NCBI RefSeq assembly: GCF_009017275.1 | Contig: NZ_WBZC01000031.1 | Location: 1 to 64,000, forward strand | Reading direction: 5' to 3' | Origin: Alkaliphilus pronyensis | Lineage (GTDB): Bacteria; Bacillota; Clostridia; Peptostreptococcales; Natronincolaceae | DNA: 64,000 nucleotides | Shown here: positions 53,502 to 63,385 of the stretch, one piece after another | How positions within the stretch are numbered: the first letter of the stretch is position 1 | Layout: each line of letters opens with the position of its first letter | Notes under the pieces: model-generated | Seen by the model: the letters and a program-made list of their open reading frames with translations, nothing else | Database searches by the model: none | What the model was told of the DNA's origin: nothing | Translations under genes and position numbers: made by a program

Positions 53502-54632
53502 ATGAATAAGTTAAAAGTCCTTCTACCAACAACAGGACTTGATATTGGTGGAGCGGAAACCCATGTTACAGAGCTAGCAAAGCAATTAAAGGAAATGGGA
53601 CACCAACCTATAGTTATGTCTAGCGGGGGTATTTATGTTGATGAATTGCAAAACTATGATATAGAGCATGTACAGAGTCCACTAAATAGCAAAAGTCCAA
53701 AGGATATGCTTGTATCCATAAAGTGCTTTTATGATACAGTAAAACAATATAGACCCCATATAATCCATACCCATGGAAGAATAGCAGCTCTAATTTCAAG
53801 GCTAATTAGTGCTAGATTAAAAGTGCCCTTCATGACCACCTCCCATGCACTTTTTACCTATAGGTGGCCATTGAAGCATTTAACTTTTTGGGGTGATGAA
53901 GTAATAGCAATTAGTGATGATGTAAAGCAGCACCTAATAAATAGATTTGATGTTAAAAAGGATAAAATAACTGTTATACCTAATGGTATTAACATGAAAA
54001 GATTCAGCCCTGATATTGAGGATAATAACATAATGAAGGAGCTTTCTCTAAGAGAAAAAAGTAAAAAAGTTGTCTATGTCAGTAGACTAGATGGGCCATT
54101 GGCAGAGCTTGCTGCTAGGGTTGTGGAAATAACACCAAGGCTACAGGAAGCATTTAATGATATAGAAGTTATTATAGTCGGTGATGGAGAAGGATTAAAT
54201 AAAATAAAAGAACTTGCCAGTAAAATAGATAATAGTCATGATATAGTAAAGATAACAGGAAAAAGGACAGATATTCACAATATCCTAAATATAGCCGATG
54301 CTGTTATTGCAGTAGGTAGAACTGCTATCGAAGCTATGGCAATAGAAAAAACAGTAATTATAGCAGGTGGAGAAGGCTACATGGGAATACTTTCGGAACA
54401 AAACTTTGAATTAGCTCTCGGAACAAACTTTACAGGGAGAGGAATTAACACAATAGAGTCAAGCCATCAATTAAGTCAAGACATTATTAATCTACTACAA
54501 TTACCTAAAGAAGAAATAATAAACAGAGGAAAGTTCTTTAGAGATAAGGTGCATCAGATATACTCTGTTGAAGAAACCACAAGACAAACCATTGAGGTAT
54601 ACTATAAACTGTTGAGGGGTGACTCAAAATGA
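53502..54632 (+). CDS. GT-B glycosyltransferase
   Basis: The 376-residue protein has a GT4-type N-terminus (GLDIGGAETHVTELAKQL), a middle IPNGINMKRFSPD donor region and a C-terminal GRTAIEAMAIEK segment. The usual EX7E acidic pair is not clear, so it may be a divergent member. It is the second transferase of this cluster. GAAGGAG precedes ATG 53502, and its end overlaps the second DUF4330 gene by 4 bases. Confidence 0.88.
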   Translation: MNKLKVLLPTTGLDIGGAETHVTELAKQLKEMGHQPIVMSSGGIYVDELQNYDIEHVQSPLNSKSPKDMLVSIKCFYDTVKQYRPHIIHTHGRIAALISRLISARLKVPFMTTSHALFTYRWPLKHLTFWGDEVIAISDDVKQHLINRFDVKKDKITVIPNGINMKRFSPDIEDNNIMKELSLREKSKKVVYVSRLDGPLAELAARVVEITPRLQEAFNDIEVIIVGDGEGLNKIKELASKIDNSHDIVKITGKRTDIHNILNIADAVIAVGRTAIEAMAIEKTVIIAGGEGYMGILSEQNFELALGTNFTGRGINTIESSHQLSQDIINLLQLPKEEIINRGKFFRDKVHQIYSVEETTRQTIEVYYKLLRGDSK

Positions 54633-55120
54633 AGCTTATAGACAACAAAGGAAGAATTTTTGGTAAAATAAATATTTTCGATTTATTAATAATTGTTATA
54701 ATATTATATGGTGGCTTCTGGGGTTACCAACGCTACAATGAAGTTCAACCAGCCAACAGTGAAGAATCTGAAATACATTTACAACTTTTTATACACGAAG
54801 TAAGGAATGTTACAACCGAAGCAATTCAAGTGGGGGATATGCTTTACTCTTCACAGAATAATAGATTTATTGGTGAAATAATAGACAAACAGGTTAATGG
54901 AGCAGAGAAGCTAGTAGAAACTAAGGATGGCAAAGTTGTAAAGTCAGAAATACCAGGTAAATATGATATGTTAATTACAGTCAAAAGCTTTGGTACAGTA
55001 AATGATAGAAACATTATTATAGGCTCAAAGGAAGTTCGTGTCGGCATGCCTTTAAAGGTATACACTAATTTGTATGAGGTTAGTACAACGGTGTTTGTAG
55101 TAGATGAAGTAGAAAAGTAA
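54629..55120 (+). CDS. DUF4330-domain membrane-anchored protein, copy 2
   Basis: The 163-residue protein is a paralogue of the one at 47637, with a matching start (KLIDNKGRIFGKINIFDLLI), one membrane segment and a beta-rich outer domain. It ends with VFVVDEVEK. Having two copies around one cluster suggests different partners in one assembly. Activity is unknown. ATG 54629 overlaps the preceding stop. Confidence 0.87.
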   Translation: MKLIDNKGRIFGKINIFDLLIIVIILYGGFWGYQRYNEVQPANSEESEIHLQLFIHEVRNVTTEAIQVGDMLYSSQNNRFIGEIIDKQVNGAEKLVETKDGKVVKSEIPGKYDMLITVKSFGTVNDRNIIIGSKEVRVGMPLKVYTNLYEVSTTVFVVDEVEK

Positions 55121-55162
55121 CTGACAAAAGAAAATTTAATGTCGGGAGAGGAAGAGCAACGG

Positions 55163-56248
55163 ATGAAGGTATTCTTATTTGGCTATTATGGCTTTCAAAA
55201 CACAGGAGATGAAGCTATACTAGAGGTTATTGTAGAGCAGCTTAAAAAAAGCATTAATGATGTAGAAATTACTGCTATGACCTATAAGGCTAAAGATACA
55301 GAAGACAAATATAACATTAAAGCAGTTAGTAGAAACGATTTTACTAAGGTTTTAAGGGCTATAAAGGAGTCAGATATTGTAATTAGCGGTGGGGGTTCAA
55401 TTCTTCAGGATGTAACCAGTAGTCGCTCCTTAATATATTATCTGGCAATTGTTTATGTTGCAAAAAAAATGGGGAAAAAAGTTATGTTTTATGGAAATGG
55501 CTTTGGCCCTGTAAAAAACACCATAAACAGAAGGCTGGCTGCTTATGTAATAAATAATGTTGATTCAATTACAGTCAGAGATTTTGAATCTAAAGAGCTT
55601 ATGAAGTCTATAGGGGTTAATAAAAATATAACAGTAACAGGAGATACAGCCTTCAATCTACAGCTATTAGACCAGCATCTTATCGATATAATTCTTCAGC
55701 AGGAGGATATATCTAAGGAGAAGAGGCTAATAGGGATTTCGGTACGAAGCTGGAAGGAGGAAGCCCATAAGGAAGTAGTGGCTCAAATTGCAGATTATTT
55801 GAACAAAATGAATTACCAAGTGATATTTATTCCAATGCAATACCCTGACGATATTAAAATATCCTATGAAATAGCAGCTATGATGGGAACGAAGGCTAAG
55901 ATATTAGATAAATACTATACACCAAAGGAAATTTTAAGCATAATTAGCAGCTTCCACCTATTAATAGGTATGAGGCTCCATGCCTTAATCTTTGCAGCAA
56001 TAGCATTAGTACCAATGGTTGGTTTAGAGTATGACCCTAAAATTAACAGCTTCTTAAAAATTGTATCACAGCAAAACGGAGGTAATGTTGAAAAGCTTGA
56101 TTTCATTCATTTATGTACAATAATAGAAGGAGTATTAAATAATAGGGAGTCATATATAGAAAAGCTAAAGAAGGCAAAGGAAGCTATGAAGCAAAAAACA
56201 GAAATGAACCTACAGATATTGCAACAGCTTGTAAAAGAGGGTGAGTAA
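55163..56248 (+). CDS. csaB: Polysaccharide pyruvyl transferase (CsaB)
   Basis: CsaB adds pyruvate to the secondary cell-wall polymer, which SLH domains then recognise. The 361-residue protein has the family start GYYGFQNTGDEAILEV, the ISGGGSILQDVTS motif and GMRLHALIFAA near the C-terminus. I chose ATG 55163, after GGGAGAGGAAGAG; an in-frame ATG at 55139 would add eight residues. The SLH protein at the left edge is a likely client. Confidence 0.94.
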   Translation: MKVFLFGYYGFQNTGDEAILEVIVEQLKKSINDVEITAMTYKAKDTEDKYNIKAVSRNDFTKVLRAIKESDIVISGGGSILQDVTSSRSLIYYLAIVYVAKKMGKKVMFYGNGFGPVKNTINRRLAAYVINNVDSITVRDFESKELMKSIGVNKNITVTGDTAFNLQLLDQHLIDIILQQEDISKEKRLIGISVRSWKEEAHKEVVAQIADYLNKMNYQVIFIPMQYPDDIKISYEIAAMMGTKAKILDKYYTPKEILSIISSFHLLIGMRLHALIFAAIALVPMVGLEYDPKINSFLKIVSQQNGGNVEKLDFIHLCTIIEGVLNNRESYIEKLKKAKEAMKQKTEMNLQILQQLVKEGE

Positions 56249-56249
56249 A

Positions 56250-56972
56250 ATGAGGGAAAGAGTAGAAATACTGAAGGTACCAATAGATGCGGTAACGGTA
56301 GATGAAGCAATGGAGGAGCTTATTGGATTTATAAATCAAGATGATTTTATGAAGGTCTATACCCCTAATCCAGAAATTGTTATGCTGGCACAAGCAGATA
56401 AGAAATTATTTAATATACTTAAGGAAGGAAACCTCGTAGTACCAGATGGTATTGGCTTAATTCTAGCTTCAAAGCTTAAGGGCTTAGGATTAAAAGAAAG
56501 GGTAACAGGAGTAGACTTAACAGATAGGCTTTTGAAGCATTGTAGCACTAATAATAAATCTATTTATATTCTTGGTGGCAAACCCAATGTACCAGAAAAG
56601 GCTGCCGAAAACATAAGCAAAAAATATAAGGGAATAAAGATAGCAGGGGTATGCAACGGATATTTTGAAAGTAATGAGAATGAAAGGATAATACATGAAA
56701 TAAATAGCTCTGGTACTGATGTGTTATTTGTTTGCTTAGGCTCGCCAAAGCAAGAGCATTGGATAGATGACAACAAAGATAAATTAAAATGCAAGTTGGC
56801 TATTGGAGTAGGTGGAAGTGTTGACATTTATGCTGGAACAGCAAAAAGGGCCCCCATAGTATTTCAAAGGCTAGGCTTAGAATGGTTCTACCGACTAATA
56901 AAAGAACCAAAACGTTATAAAAGAATGCTTTTGCTCCCTAAGTTTTTAGTAAAGTTTGTATTAAAGGGATAA
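56250..56972 (+). CDS. WecG/TagA-family glycosyltransferase
   Basis: The 240-residue protein has the GT26 motifs TPNPEIVMLAQ, VPDGIGLILASKL and CLGSPKQEHWIDDN. This family transfers N-acetylmannosamine or an aminosugar to a lipid-linked acceptor at an early step of teichoic-acid-like polymers. ATG 56250 lies after AGAGGGTGA; GTG 56241 is less likely. It overlaps no neighbour but follows csaB closely, so it belongs to that unit. Confidence 0.92.
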   Translation: MRERVEILKVPIDAVTVDEAMEELIGFINQDDFMKVYTPNPEIVMLAQADKKLFNILKEGNLVVPDGIGLILASKLKGLGLKERVTGVDLTDRLLKHCSTNNKSIYILGGKPNVPEKAAENISKKYKGIKIAGVCNGYFESNENERIIHEINSSGTDVLFVCLGSPKQEHWIDDNKDKLKCKLAIGVGGSVDIYAGTAKRAPIVFQRLGLEWFYRLIKEPKRYKRMLLLPKFLVKFVLKG

Positions 56973-56986
56973 ATGGGGGAGATGGA

Positions 56987-57859
56987 ATGGTAATGAGTAA
57001 TAAAAACAGAAAAATCATTGAATATATTGGAATTACTATTGGCTGTGGATTAATGGCAATAAGTCTTATTTTTTTTCTTGAACCAAATACTATTGCTCCA
57101 GGTGGAGTTACAGGCTTAGCAATACTAATACAAAAACTAACGGGAATACCTATAGACGTTACAAACCTAGCCTTTAACATACCACTGTTTATTACTGGTA
57201 TATATGTGCTAGGTAAACTTTTTGGTATTAAGACAGCATATGCAACCATTGCATTATCTGGCTTTATACGACTTTTTATAATTATGTTTGGAAGTGGAGC
57301 AATGCTGACGGGGGATTTGCTCTTATCCAGTATTTATGGTGGAGTTATTATGGGGGTTGGTCTAGGCTTAGTTTTCCTATATGGAGGAACAACAGGAGGT
57401 ACCGACCTAGCAGGTGCTATATTAAATCATTTTTTCCCTACCATTAGCACAGCTAAGCTAATGATGCTACTAGACTTAATTATTGTTGCGGCTGCTGGCT
57501 TGGTTGAAAAAAACATCGAAACCTCCTTATATTCTATTATAGCTCTGTACATATTAGTTAAAGTAGCAGATTTTATTGTGGAGGGACTTAGCTATGCTAA
57601 AGCATTTTATATTATATCCAACAGTCCAAATGAAATTGCAAAAAGGATAATTGATGAAATGGGAAGAGGAGTCACAGCCCTAGAGGGGAAAGGGTTGTAT
57701 ACAGGTACAAAAAGAGATATACTTTTGTGTGTGGTGAATAGGGCACAGGTGGCGAAGCTTAAGAAGCTGGTCTATGAAATAGATGATAAGGCCTTTATTA
57801 TGGTTACAACTATTCATGAGGTTTTAGGTGAAGGCTTTAAGGAGATTAAGAAGAACTAG
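56987..57859 (+). CDS. YitT-family membrane protein
   Basis: The 290-residue protein has about five to six spans (DUF161) and a C-terminal DUF2179 domain (GLYTGTKRDILLCVVNRAQV). Members are common in Firmicutes and have no agreed function. GGGGGAGATGG precedes ATG 56987. It may be co-transcribed with wecG upstream. Confidence 0.88.
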   Translation: MVMSNKNRKIIEYIGITIGCGLMAISLIFFLEPNTIAPGGVTGLAILIQKLTGIPIDVTNLAFNIPLFITGIYVLGKLFGIKTAYATIALSGFIRLFIIMFGSGAMLTGDLLLSSIYGGVIMGVGLGLVFLYGGTTGGTDLAGAILNHFFPTISTAKLMMLLDLIIVAAAGLVEKNIETSLYSIIALYILVKVADFIVEGLSYAKAFYIISNSPNEIAKRIIDEMGRGVTALEGKGLYTGTKRDILLCVVNRAQVAKLKKLVYEIDDKAFIMVTTIHEVLGEGFKEIKKN

Positions 57860-57899
57860 TATAGGGTACAACAATACTGATAGGAGGAATAAGTAAATA

Positions 57900-58721
57900 A
57901 TGAATAATTATGATGCATTAAAAGAAAAAGCAACATCAATTAGGAAAAATATTATAAAAATGCTGACGGAGTCTGGCTCAGGACATCCTGGTGGTTCCCT
58001 ATCGGCAGCAGATATTATGACAGTTCTTTACTTTCATGTAATGAAGACAGACCCCCAGAATCCAGCCTGGGAAGATAGAGACCGTTTTGTTTTATCAAAG
58101 GGCCACGGTGCACCAGTATTATATGGAACCCTAGTAGAAAAAGGATTCTTCCCAGAAGAAGAGCTATTTAACTTAAGAAAAATAAACTCTATGCTTCAAG
58201 GACATCCAGATATGAAGGGAACTCCCGGAGTAGAAATGTCAACAGGTTCGTTGGGACAGGGATTTTCAGCCTCCTGTGGAATGGCTTTGGCCAATAAATT
58301 AGACAAAAGAGACTCTAGGGTTTATACACTACTAGGTGATGGTGAGCTTCAAGAGGGATTAGTTTGGGAAGCTGCTATGGCGGCGGCTCATTTTAAGCTA
58401 AACAACTTAACAGCAATTGTTGACTATAATGGACTTCAAATAGATGGGCCTAATGACGAAGTTATGGCTATTAATTGTATAGCTGGGAAATTTAAAGCCT
58501 TTAACTGGCATGTAATTGAATGTGATGGACACGACTTAAATAAACTAATTGAAGCTTTTGAGGAAGCAAAGAGTATAACAGACAAGCCAACAGTATTAAT
58601 AGCTAAAACCATTAAAGGTAAAGGAGTTTCCTTTATGGAAAATCAAGTTGGTTGGCATGGTAATGCTCCCAAAAAAGAAGAGGCTGAAGAAGCATTAAAG
58701 GAACTGGGAGGTGTATTGTAG
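57900..58721 (+). CDS. Transketolase, N-terminal subunit
   Basis: The 273-residue subunit carries the thiamine diphosphate site: SGHPGGSLSAADIMTVLY, then GDGELQEGLVWEAAM and the distal VDYNGLQIDG. With the next gene it forms a split transketolase of the non-oxidative pentose phosphate pathway, common in clostridia and archaea. AGGAGG precedes ATG 57900. Confidence 0.95.
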   Translation: MNNYDALKEKATSIRKNIIKMLTESGSGHPGGSLSAADIMTVLYFHVMKTDPQNPAWEDRDRFVLSKGHGAPVLYGTLVEKGFFPEEELFNLRKINSMLQGHPDMKGTPGVEMSTGSLGQGFSASCGMALANKLDKRDSRVYTLLGDGELQEGLVWEAAMAAAHFKLNNLTAIVDYNGLQIDGPNDEVMAINCIAGKFKAFNWHVIECDGHDLNKLIEAFEEAKSITDKPTVLIAKTIKGKGVSFMENQVGWHGNAPKKEEAEEALKELGGVL

Positions 58722-59651
58722 ATGATAAATAAAATAGCAACTAGAGATGCTTATGGTGAGGCATTAGTTGAGCTAGGTAAAAACAATCCTAATGTAGTTG
58801 TGTTAGATGCTGACTTATCTAAGTCCACTAAAACCCATGGATTCAGCAAGAAATACCCAGAAAGATTTTTTAATGTAGGAATAGCAGAGCAAAACCTTAT
58901 AGGTATGGCAGCTGGCTTAGCAGCAGCAGGTAAAATTCCCTTTGCAAGCACCTTTGCAATGTTTGCCACCGGTAGAGCCTTTGAAATAATAAGGAATTCT
59001 GTGGCTTATCCCAAATTGAATGTTAAAATATGTGCTACCCATTCAGGCTTAACAGTAGGTGAAGATGGCGCATCACATCAATCATTAGAGGATATTGCAT
59101 GTATGAGGGCTATTGCTAATATGACGGTTATAGTTCCGGCAGATGCAGTAGAAGCTAAAAAAGCAATATTTGCGGTGGCAGAAAAAGAGGGCCCAGTTTA
59201 TGTAAGGCTAGGTAGACCCAGTGTGCCAGTAATAAACGATGAAGGCTATAATTTTGAAATTGGTAAGGGTGTGACCTTAAGGGCAGGAGATGATATTACT
59301 ATAATTGCCACAGGAATTATGGTTAGCAAAGCACTGGCCGCAGGTGAGGCACTGTCTAAAGAAGGTATTGAAGCTAGGGTAATTAACATACATACCATAA
59401 AGCCCATAGATAAAGATATAATAATAAAGGCAGCTAAGGAAACGGGTAAAATCATTACAGCAGAAGAGCATAATATAATTGGCGGTTTAGGCTCTGCCGT
59501 TACAGAGGTTGTAGCTGAAAACCATCCAGTACCAGTTAAGAGAATTGGGGTAGAAGATACCTTTGGAGAGTCTGGTAAACCAGACGAATTACTTGAGAAG
59601 TATGGATTAACAGTTGAAGCTATAATTGCAATGACAAAGAAAATGATTTAA
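58722..59651 (+). CDS. Transketolase, C-terminal subunit
   Basis: The 309-residue subunit has the pyrimidine-binding and C-terminal domains (VVLDADLSKSTKTHGF, NVGIAEQNLIGMAAGLAAAG, GPVYVRLGRPSVPV). The ATG directly follows the stop of the N-terminal subunit, so the two are made together. A terminator follows. Confidence 0.95.
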   Translation: MINKIATRDAYGEALVELGKNNPNVVVLDADLSKSTKTHGFSKKYPERFFNVGIAEQNLIGMAAGLAAAGKIPFASTFAMFATGRAFEIIRNSVAYPKLNVKICATHSGLTVGEDGASHQSLEDIACMRAIANMTVIVPADAVEAKKAIFAVAEKEGPVYVRLGRPSVPVINDEGYNFEIGKGVTLRAGDDITIIATGIMVSKALAAGEALSKEGIEARVINIHTIKPIDKDIIIKAAKETGKIITAEEHNIIGGLGSAVTEVVAENHPVPVKRIGVEDTFGESGKPDELLEKYGLTVEAIIAMTKKMI

Positions 59652-59663
59652 CATAACTATATT

Positions 59664-59696
59664 AACCCCTTCAGGATAAAAACTTGAGGGGGTTTT
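59664..59696 (+). terminator. Terminator after the transketolase genes
   Basis: AACCCCTTCA pairs with TTGAGGGGGTT, followed by TTAATTTC. Confidence 0.85.
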
Positions 59697-59792
59697 AATT
59701 TCTTATTCTCAGTTTTGAATATTTTATTAACTGAAGGAATAAACATTAATTGAAGCCGATAGTCGATAGATCAGGAAAAAGGGGTGAGGAAC

Positions 59793-60269
59793 ATGAATAA
59801 GAAGTTAAAACTACCGAAATTTCCAAAGGTTAACTGGAAACTAATAATAGCAGTTTTAGTTCTAATTCTAATTGTTGCAGTGGTTGTTAAAGTTGTACCA
59901 AAATTATTCTCCAGTGACGACGAAGTAGCCTTTGTTATAGTAGAAGACCAAGATATTCCACAGAAAATACAGGAAATTTTACCAAGATACAGAATGCTGG
60001 AAAGGGCACTTGCAATAAAGATTGATGAGGATATCTATGTTGTAGTAACAAGGGGTGAAAAACTCACGGGGGGTTATTCAGTAGATATCGATGGTATGAC
60101 ACTAACAAAGGAAGATGATGAGACATTATTGACGGTATTTGCATTATTTAAGGACCCAAGGCCAGAGGAGCTGGTGACCCAAGTAATTACTTATCCCTAC
60201 ACAGTAGCGAAAACAAATCTTACAGAGCTACCAAAGAAAATAAGTCTACAGGTAGAATATGTAGATTAA
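59793..60269 (+). CDS. PrcB-like C-terminal-domain membrane protein
   Basis: The 158-residue protein has one N-terminal span (LIIAVLVLILIVAVVVKVV, about residues 17-35) and an extracytoplasmic PrcB_C-like domain (YVVVTRGEKLTGGYSVDIDG). The family includes protease-complex accessory proteins in other bacteria, but the role here is open. AAAGGGGTGAGG precedes ATG 59793. Confidence 0.8.
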   Translation: MNKKLKLPKFPKVNWKLIIAVLVLILIVAVVVKVVPKLFSSDDEVAFVIVEDQDIPQKIQEILPRYRMLERALAIKIDEDIYVVVTRGEKLTGGYSVDIDGMTLTKEDDETLLTVFALFKDPRPEELVTQVITYPYTVAKTNLTELPKKISLQVEYVD

Positions 60270-60298
60270 GTATTTAGTTTTTGTAATAAAATGAAGGG

Positions 60299-60333
60299 TG
60301 GTACAGTTTAAACATTGAATTGTACCATTTTTT
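60299..60333 (+). terminator. Terminator after the PrcB-like gene
   Basis: TGGTACA (60299-60305) and TGTACCA (60321-60327) form a stem with extra inner pairs, followed by TTTTTTC. Confidence 0.8.
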
Positions 60334-60397
60334 CTTTTGCAAAATCCTTGAGAATAATGTATTTACATTTATTCATTAAAATGTAATCTCCCTGTAA

Positions 60398-60425
60398 TAG
60401 ACATTTTATATAAATCAGATATAAT
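60398..60425 (+). promoter_or_regulatory. Promoter of the phosphodiester glycosidase-like gene
   Basis: TAGACA (60398-60403) and TATAAT (60420-60425) are 16 bases apart, about 45 bases before the GTG start. Confidence 0.6.
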
Positions 60426-60470
60426 GGGCTTAGTAATATATGTAAGACTGACAACTGGGAGGAGTGCCTT

Positions 60471-63284
60471 GTGAATAAAAGAACAAATAAGGGTTTAAAG
60501 AGAATAGCTTTGTTTTTTATGCTGATTGTTTTACTATCAACAAGTGTATATGGTAATGAAGCTACCATAGATAAAATTGAATCGGATCGTCTTGCACCAG
60601 GAGTTATCCATCAGAATATATTGAGATTTAGTAAGGATGGATGGTTAAATGCTAACGTTCTTTATGTGGATTTAACAGATAAAACTACGGAGCTGAAAAT
60701 ACTTAAGAGTGAAAATGGATTATCAACAAAGGAAACCCTTTCATCAATGGTTAAGAAGGAAGACAAGGTTATTGGAGCAATTAATGGAGATTTCTTTTTT
60801 ATGAATACTCCGGTAGCTTCACCCACCGGTACTATAGTAGAAAAGGGAGAAATCATCAGTAGTCCAGTTATCAACGAAGAGCTAGCTAGCTTTTACATAA
60901 ATGATAATGGTCAAGCATTTGCAGATTACTGGGATTATGAATTATATATAACAACAGATAAAGGTAAGAAAATTGAAATTGGTTCAATTAATAAATATAG
61001 ATGGATGTACCAAGAAATAATGCTGATAGATGGAAACTGGGGCAAAAAATCAGTTGGTGCAACAGAAGACCTTAAGGACATGGTTGAGGTGGTTGTAGTT
61101 GATGATGTAGTAACAGAAGTAAGGAAGGGCAAAGAAGCTATAGATATACCTAGAAATGGCTATATTATCCTTTCCGCTGGACCAAAGGCGGAGGAATTGA
61201 AAAAAATTGAGGTAGGCACAATAATTCAATTACACACCGATATTAAACCAAATATAGAGAGAATAGAGCTGGCAATGGGTGGCGGAACAATCCTAGTAAA
61301 GGATGGGAAGGTTGCTGACTTTACACAAAATGTTTCAGGTAATAATCCCAGAACAGCAATAGGTATAACAAAAAATCGACAGCAATTAATATTACTGACT
61401 GTTGATGGCAGACATGCCTCCTTTAAAGGGGTAGATGGTAAGCAGTTAGCCAAACTGTTGATTGAATTGGGAAGCCATGAAGCTATAATTATGGATGGTG
61501 GCGGATCCACTACCATGACTAAGAGGAATCTAGGAGAGCATAGCTCTAGTGTTATAAATTATCCATCCGATGGCTCGGAAAGAAGAATAGTAAACGGGCT
61601 GGCGGTTGTTTCAAAAACCGCAACAGGTGCTGTTCATGGCTTAATTGCAGAGGCTGAAAACTACAATGTTATTAAGGGTGGGTCAAGAGGAATAACCCTT
61701 AAGGCATATGACATGTATTTTAATCCCATTAATATAAACTATGACAATGTTAAGTATTGGATAAAATCAGGTGCTGGAACAGTGGAAAATAATAGATTTT
61801 TATCACAAGAGGCTGGGGAAACAGTTGTCACTGTCGAATATCAAGGGGTAACAACAGATATTGCCTTTGAGGTTTTAGACAACCTATCCCATATTGAAAT
61901 GAACCCTAGAACTCTACAGATAAATAATAACAGCAGCGCTAATTTCTTCATAACTGGTGTAACAGACTTAGGCTATAGAGTACCTATATTTGCTGGAGAT
62001 GTAATATTTAAAGATTTATATAGCCTAGGTAGCTTTAAAGGTGGAAAATACACCTCCAATACAGCTTCTGGGGAAACCGTAATCGAAGCTGCCTTTAGGG
62101 ATAAGACTACAAATGCTATAGTAGCTATAGGCAGTGACAAAAAAATACTAGATAATTTTGAGGCCATAAGGGGAACCTTTACAAAATATCCTGATGATGT
62201 GAAGGGTGCAATAAAGCTTGACAACAATCCATATACAGGAAAGCATTCTTTAAGGCTTGAGTATGACTTTAGTAAAACCGATGCTACGAGGGCTGCCTAC
62301 ATTGAATATGGTAACGGTGGGATAAAGGCAGAAGGCAAACCTAGTAAAATTGGTGTTTGGGTACACTCAAATGATAATGCCCCCCACTGGATAAGGGCAA
62401 GGTTAGTTGACGATAATGGGGAGCAGCATGTAATTGATTTAGCTAAAGGAATTAATTGGACAGGCTGGCAATACATAGAGGCTGCCATACCTACTAAGAT
62501 TAAATATCCAGTGGCTATAGATAGACTTTATGTAGTAAAAACAGACCCAAAGGAAAAACAAACAGGAAGCCTATTATTTGATGATTTACAGGCCCTGTAT
62601 CAACTGCCTTTGACAATGACAGATAAGCTAATTAACAATCCCCAAATAATAGATAAGGCTAACGGACCAGCAGAAACCGAGGGAACAAAACTATTTGTTC
62701 ATTCCGGTATTAATTTCAATAAAGAAACTCTTTTAGATAGAATGGTATCAAATAGAGTTATTAATAAGATTAATAGCAAGGCACAATATGCCCTTTTTAC
62801 AAACACAGTAAATAAAGCTGTTTCAGAAGAAATCACAGCACCCTACCTTGAGGCTAAGGAGGGTTACAGGGCAGAGGAGTTTGAAAACAATCTCTTTATT
62901 CAAATGAATAATAGCAAAAGAGGTTTTAGAGCTACAGACTTTCAACAATGGCCTTGGCTTATTAATAAATTAAATACAACTGAAAAAGAAAACATTTTTA
63001 TTGTCTTACCTAGTCCTGTATGGGGTGATAATGGGTTTTCAGACCAACTGGAGCTAAAGCTATTTACAGAAACCCTTACTAAAGAAGCAGAAAAGGGTAA
63101 AAACATATATGTTTTATATGGTGGAACAAAGGCACAAGTAAAGATTCAAGATGGTGTCCGTTATATTTCAACAGGGAAGTATAATAATGACACAAACATT
63201 AGTCCATCAGAAAACTACAAGTATATAGAGTTTAATATAGATGGTAATAATGTTACCTATGAGTTAAAACCACTTTTTGAATAA
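60471..63284 (+). CDS. Secreted phosphodiester glycosidase (NAGPA-domain) protein
   Basis: The 937-residue exported protein has a signal peptide (IALFFMLIVLLSTSVYG) and a NAGPA-type domain at about residues 60-380 with GAINGDFFF, IGITKNRQQLILLTVDGR and EAIIMDGGGSTTM. Then follow Ig-like/beta-sandwich regions and a carbohydrate-binding-like module (SLRLEYDFSKTD). The C-terminal ~200 residues resemble a calcineurin-type or other hydrolase tail that I cannot name. It probably edits wall glycan, perhaps glycosyl-phosphodiester bonds. GGGAGGAG precedes GTG 60471. Confidence 0.87.
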   Translation: MNKRTNKGLKRIALFFMLIVLLSTSVYGNEATIDKIESDRLAPGVIHQNILRFSKDGWLNANVLYVDLTDKTTELKILKSENGLSTKETLSSMVKKEDKVIGAINGDFFFMNTPVASPTGTIVEKGEIISSPVINEELASFYINDNGQAFADYWDYELYITTDKGKKIEIGSINKYRWMYQEIMLIDGNWGKKSVGATEDLKDMVEVVVVDDVVTEVRKGKEAIDIPRNGYIILSAGPKAEELKKIEVGTIIQLHTDIKPNIERIELAMGGGTILVKDGKVADFTQNVSGNNPRTAIGITKNRQQLILLTVDGRHASFKGVDGKQLAKLLIELGSHEAIIMDGGGSTTMTKRNLGEHSSSVINYPSDGSERRIVNGLAVVSKTATGAVHGLIAEAENYNVIKGGSRGITLKAYDMYFNPININYDNVKYWIKSGAGTVENNRFLSQEAGETVVTVEYQGVTTDIAFEVLDNLSHIEMNPRTLQINNNSSANFFITGVTDLGYRVPIFAGDVIFKDLYSLGSFKGGKYTSNTASGETVIEAAFRDKTTNAIVAIGSDKKILDNFEAIRGTFTKYPDDVKGAIKLDNNPYTGKHSLRLEYDFSKTDATRAAYIEYGNGGIKAEGKPSKIGVWVHSNDNAPHWIRARLVDDNGEQHVIDLAKGINWTGWQYIEAAIPTKIKYPVAIDRLYVVKTDPKEKQTGSLLFDDLQALYQLPLTMTDKLINNPQIIDKANGPAETEGTKLFVHSGINFNKETLLDRMVSNRVINKINSKAQYALFTNTVNKAVSEEITAPYLEAKEGYRAEEFENNLFIQMNNSKRGFRATDFQQWPWLINKLNTTEKENIFIVLPSPVWGDNGFSDQLELKLFTETLTKEAEKGKNIYVLYGGTKAQVKIQDGVRYISTGKYNNDTNISPSENYKYIEFNIDGNNVTYELKPLFE

Positions 63285-63385
63285 GTATATATTAGCGAAA
63301 ATCAAATGACTTAGGGATGTTTAAACTACCACTTAGAACTACAGAGCTTCCCACATAATTATTAGGTAGAGAGGTGAAATATATT

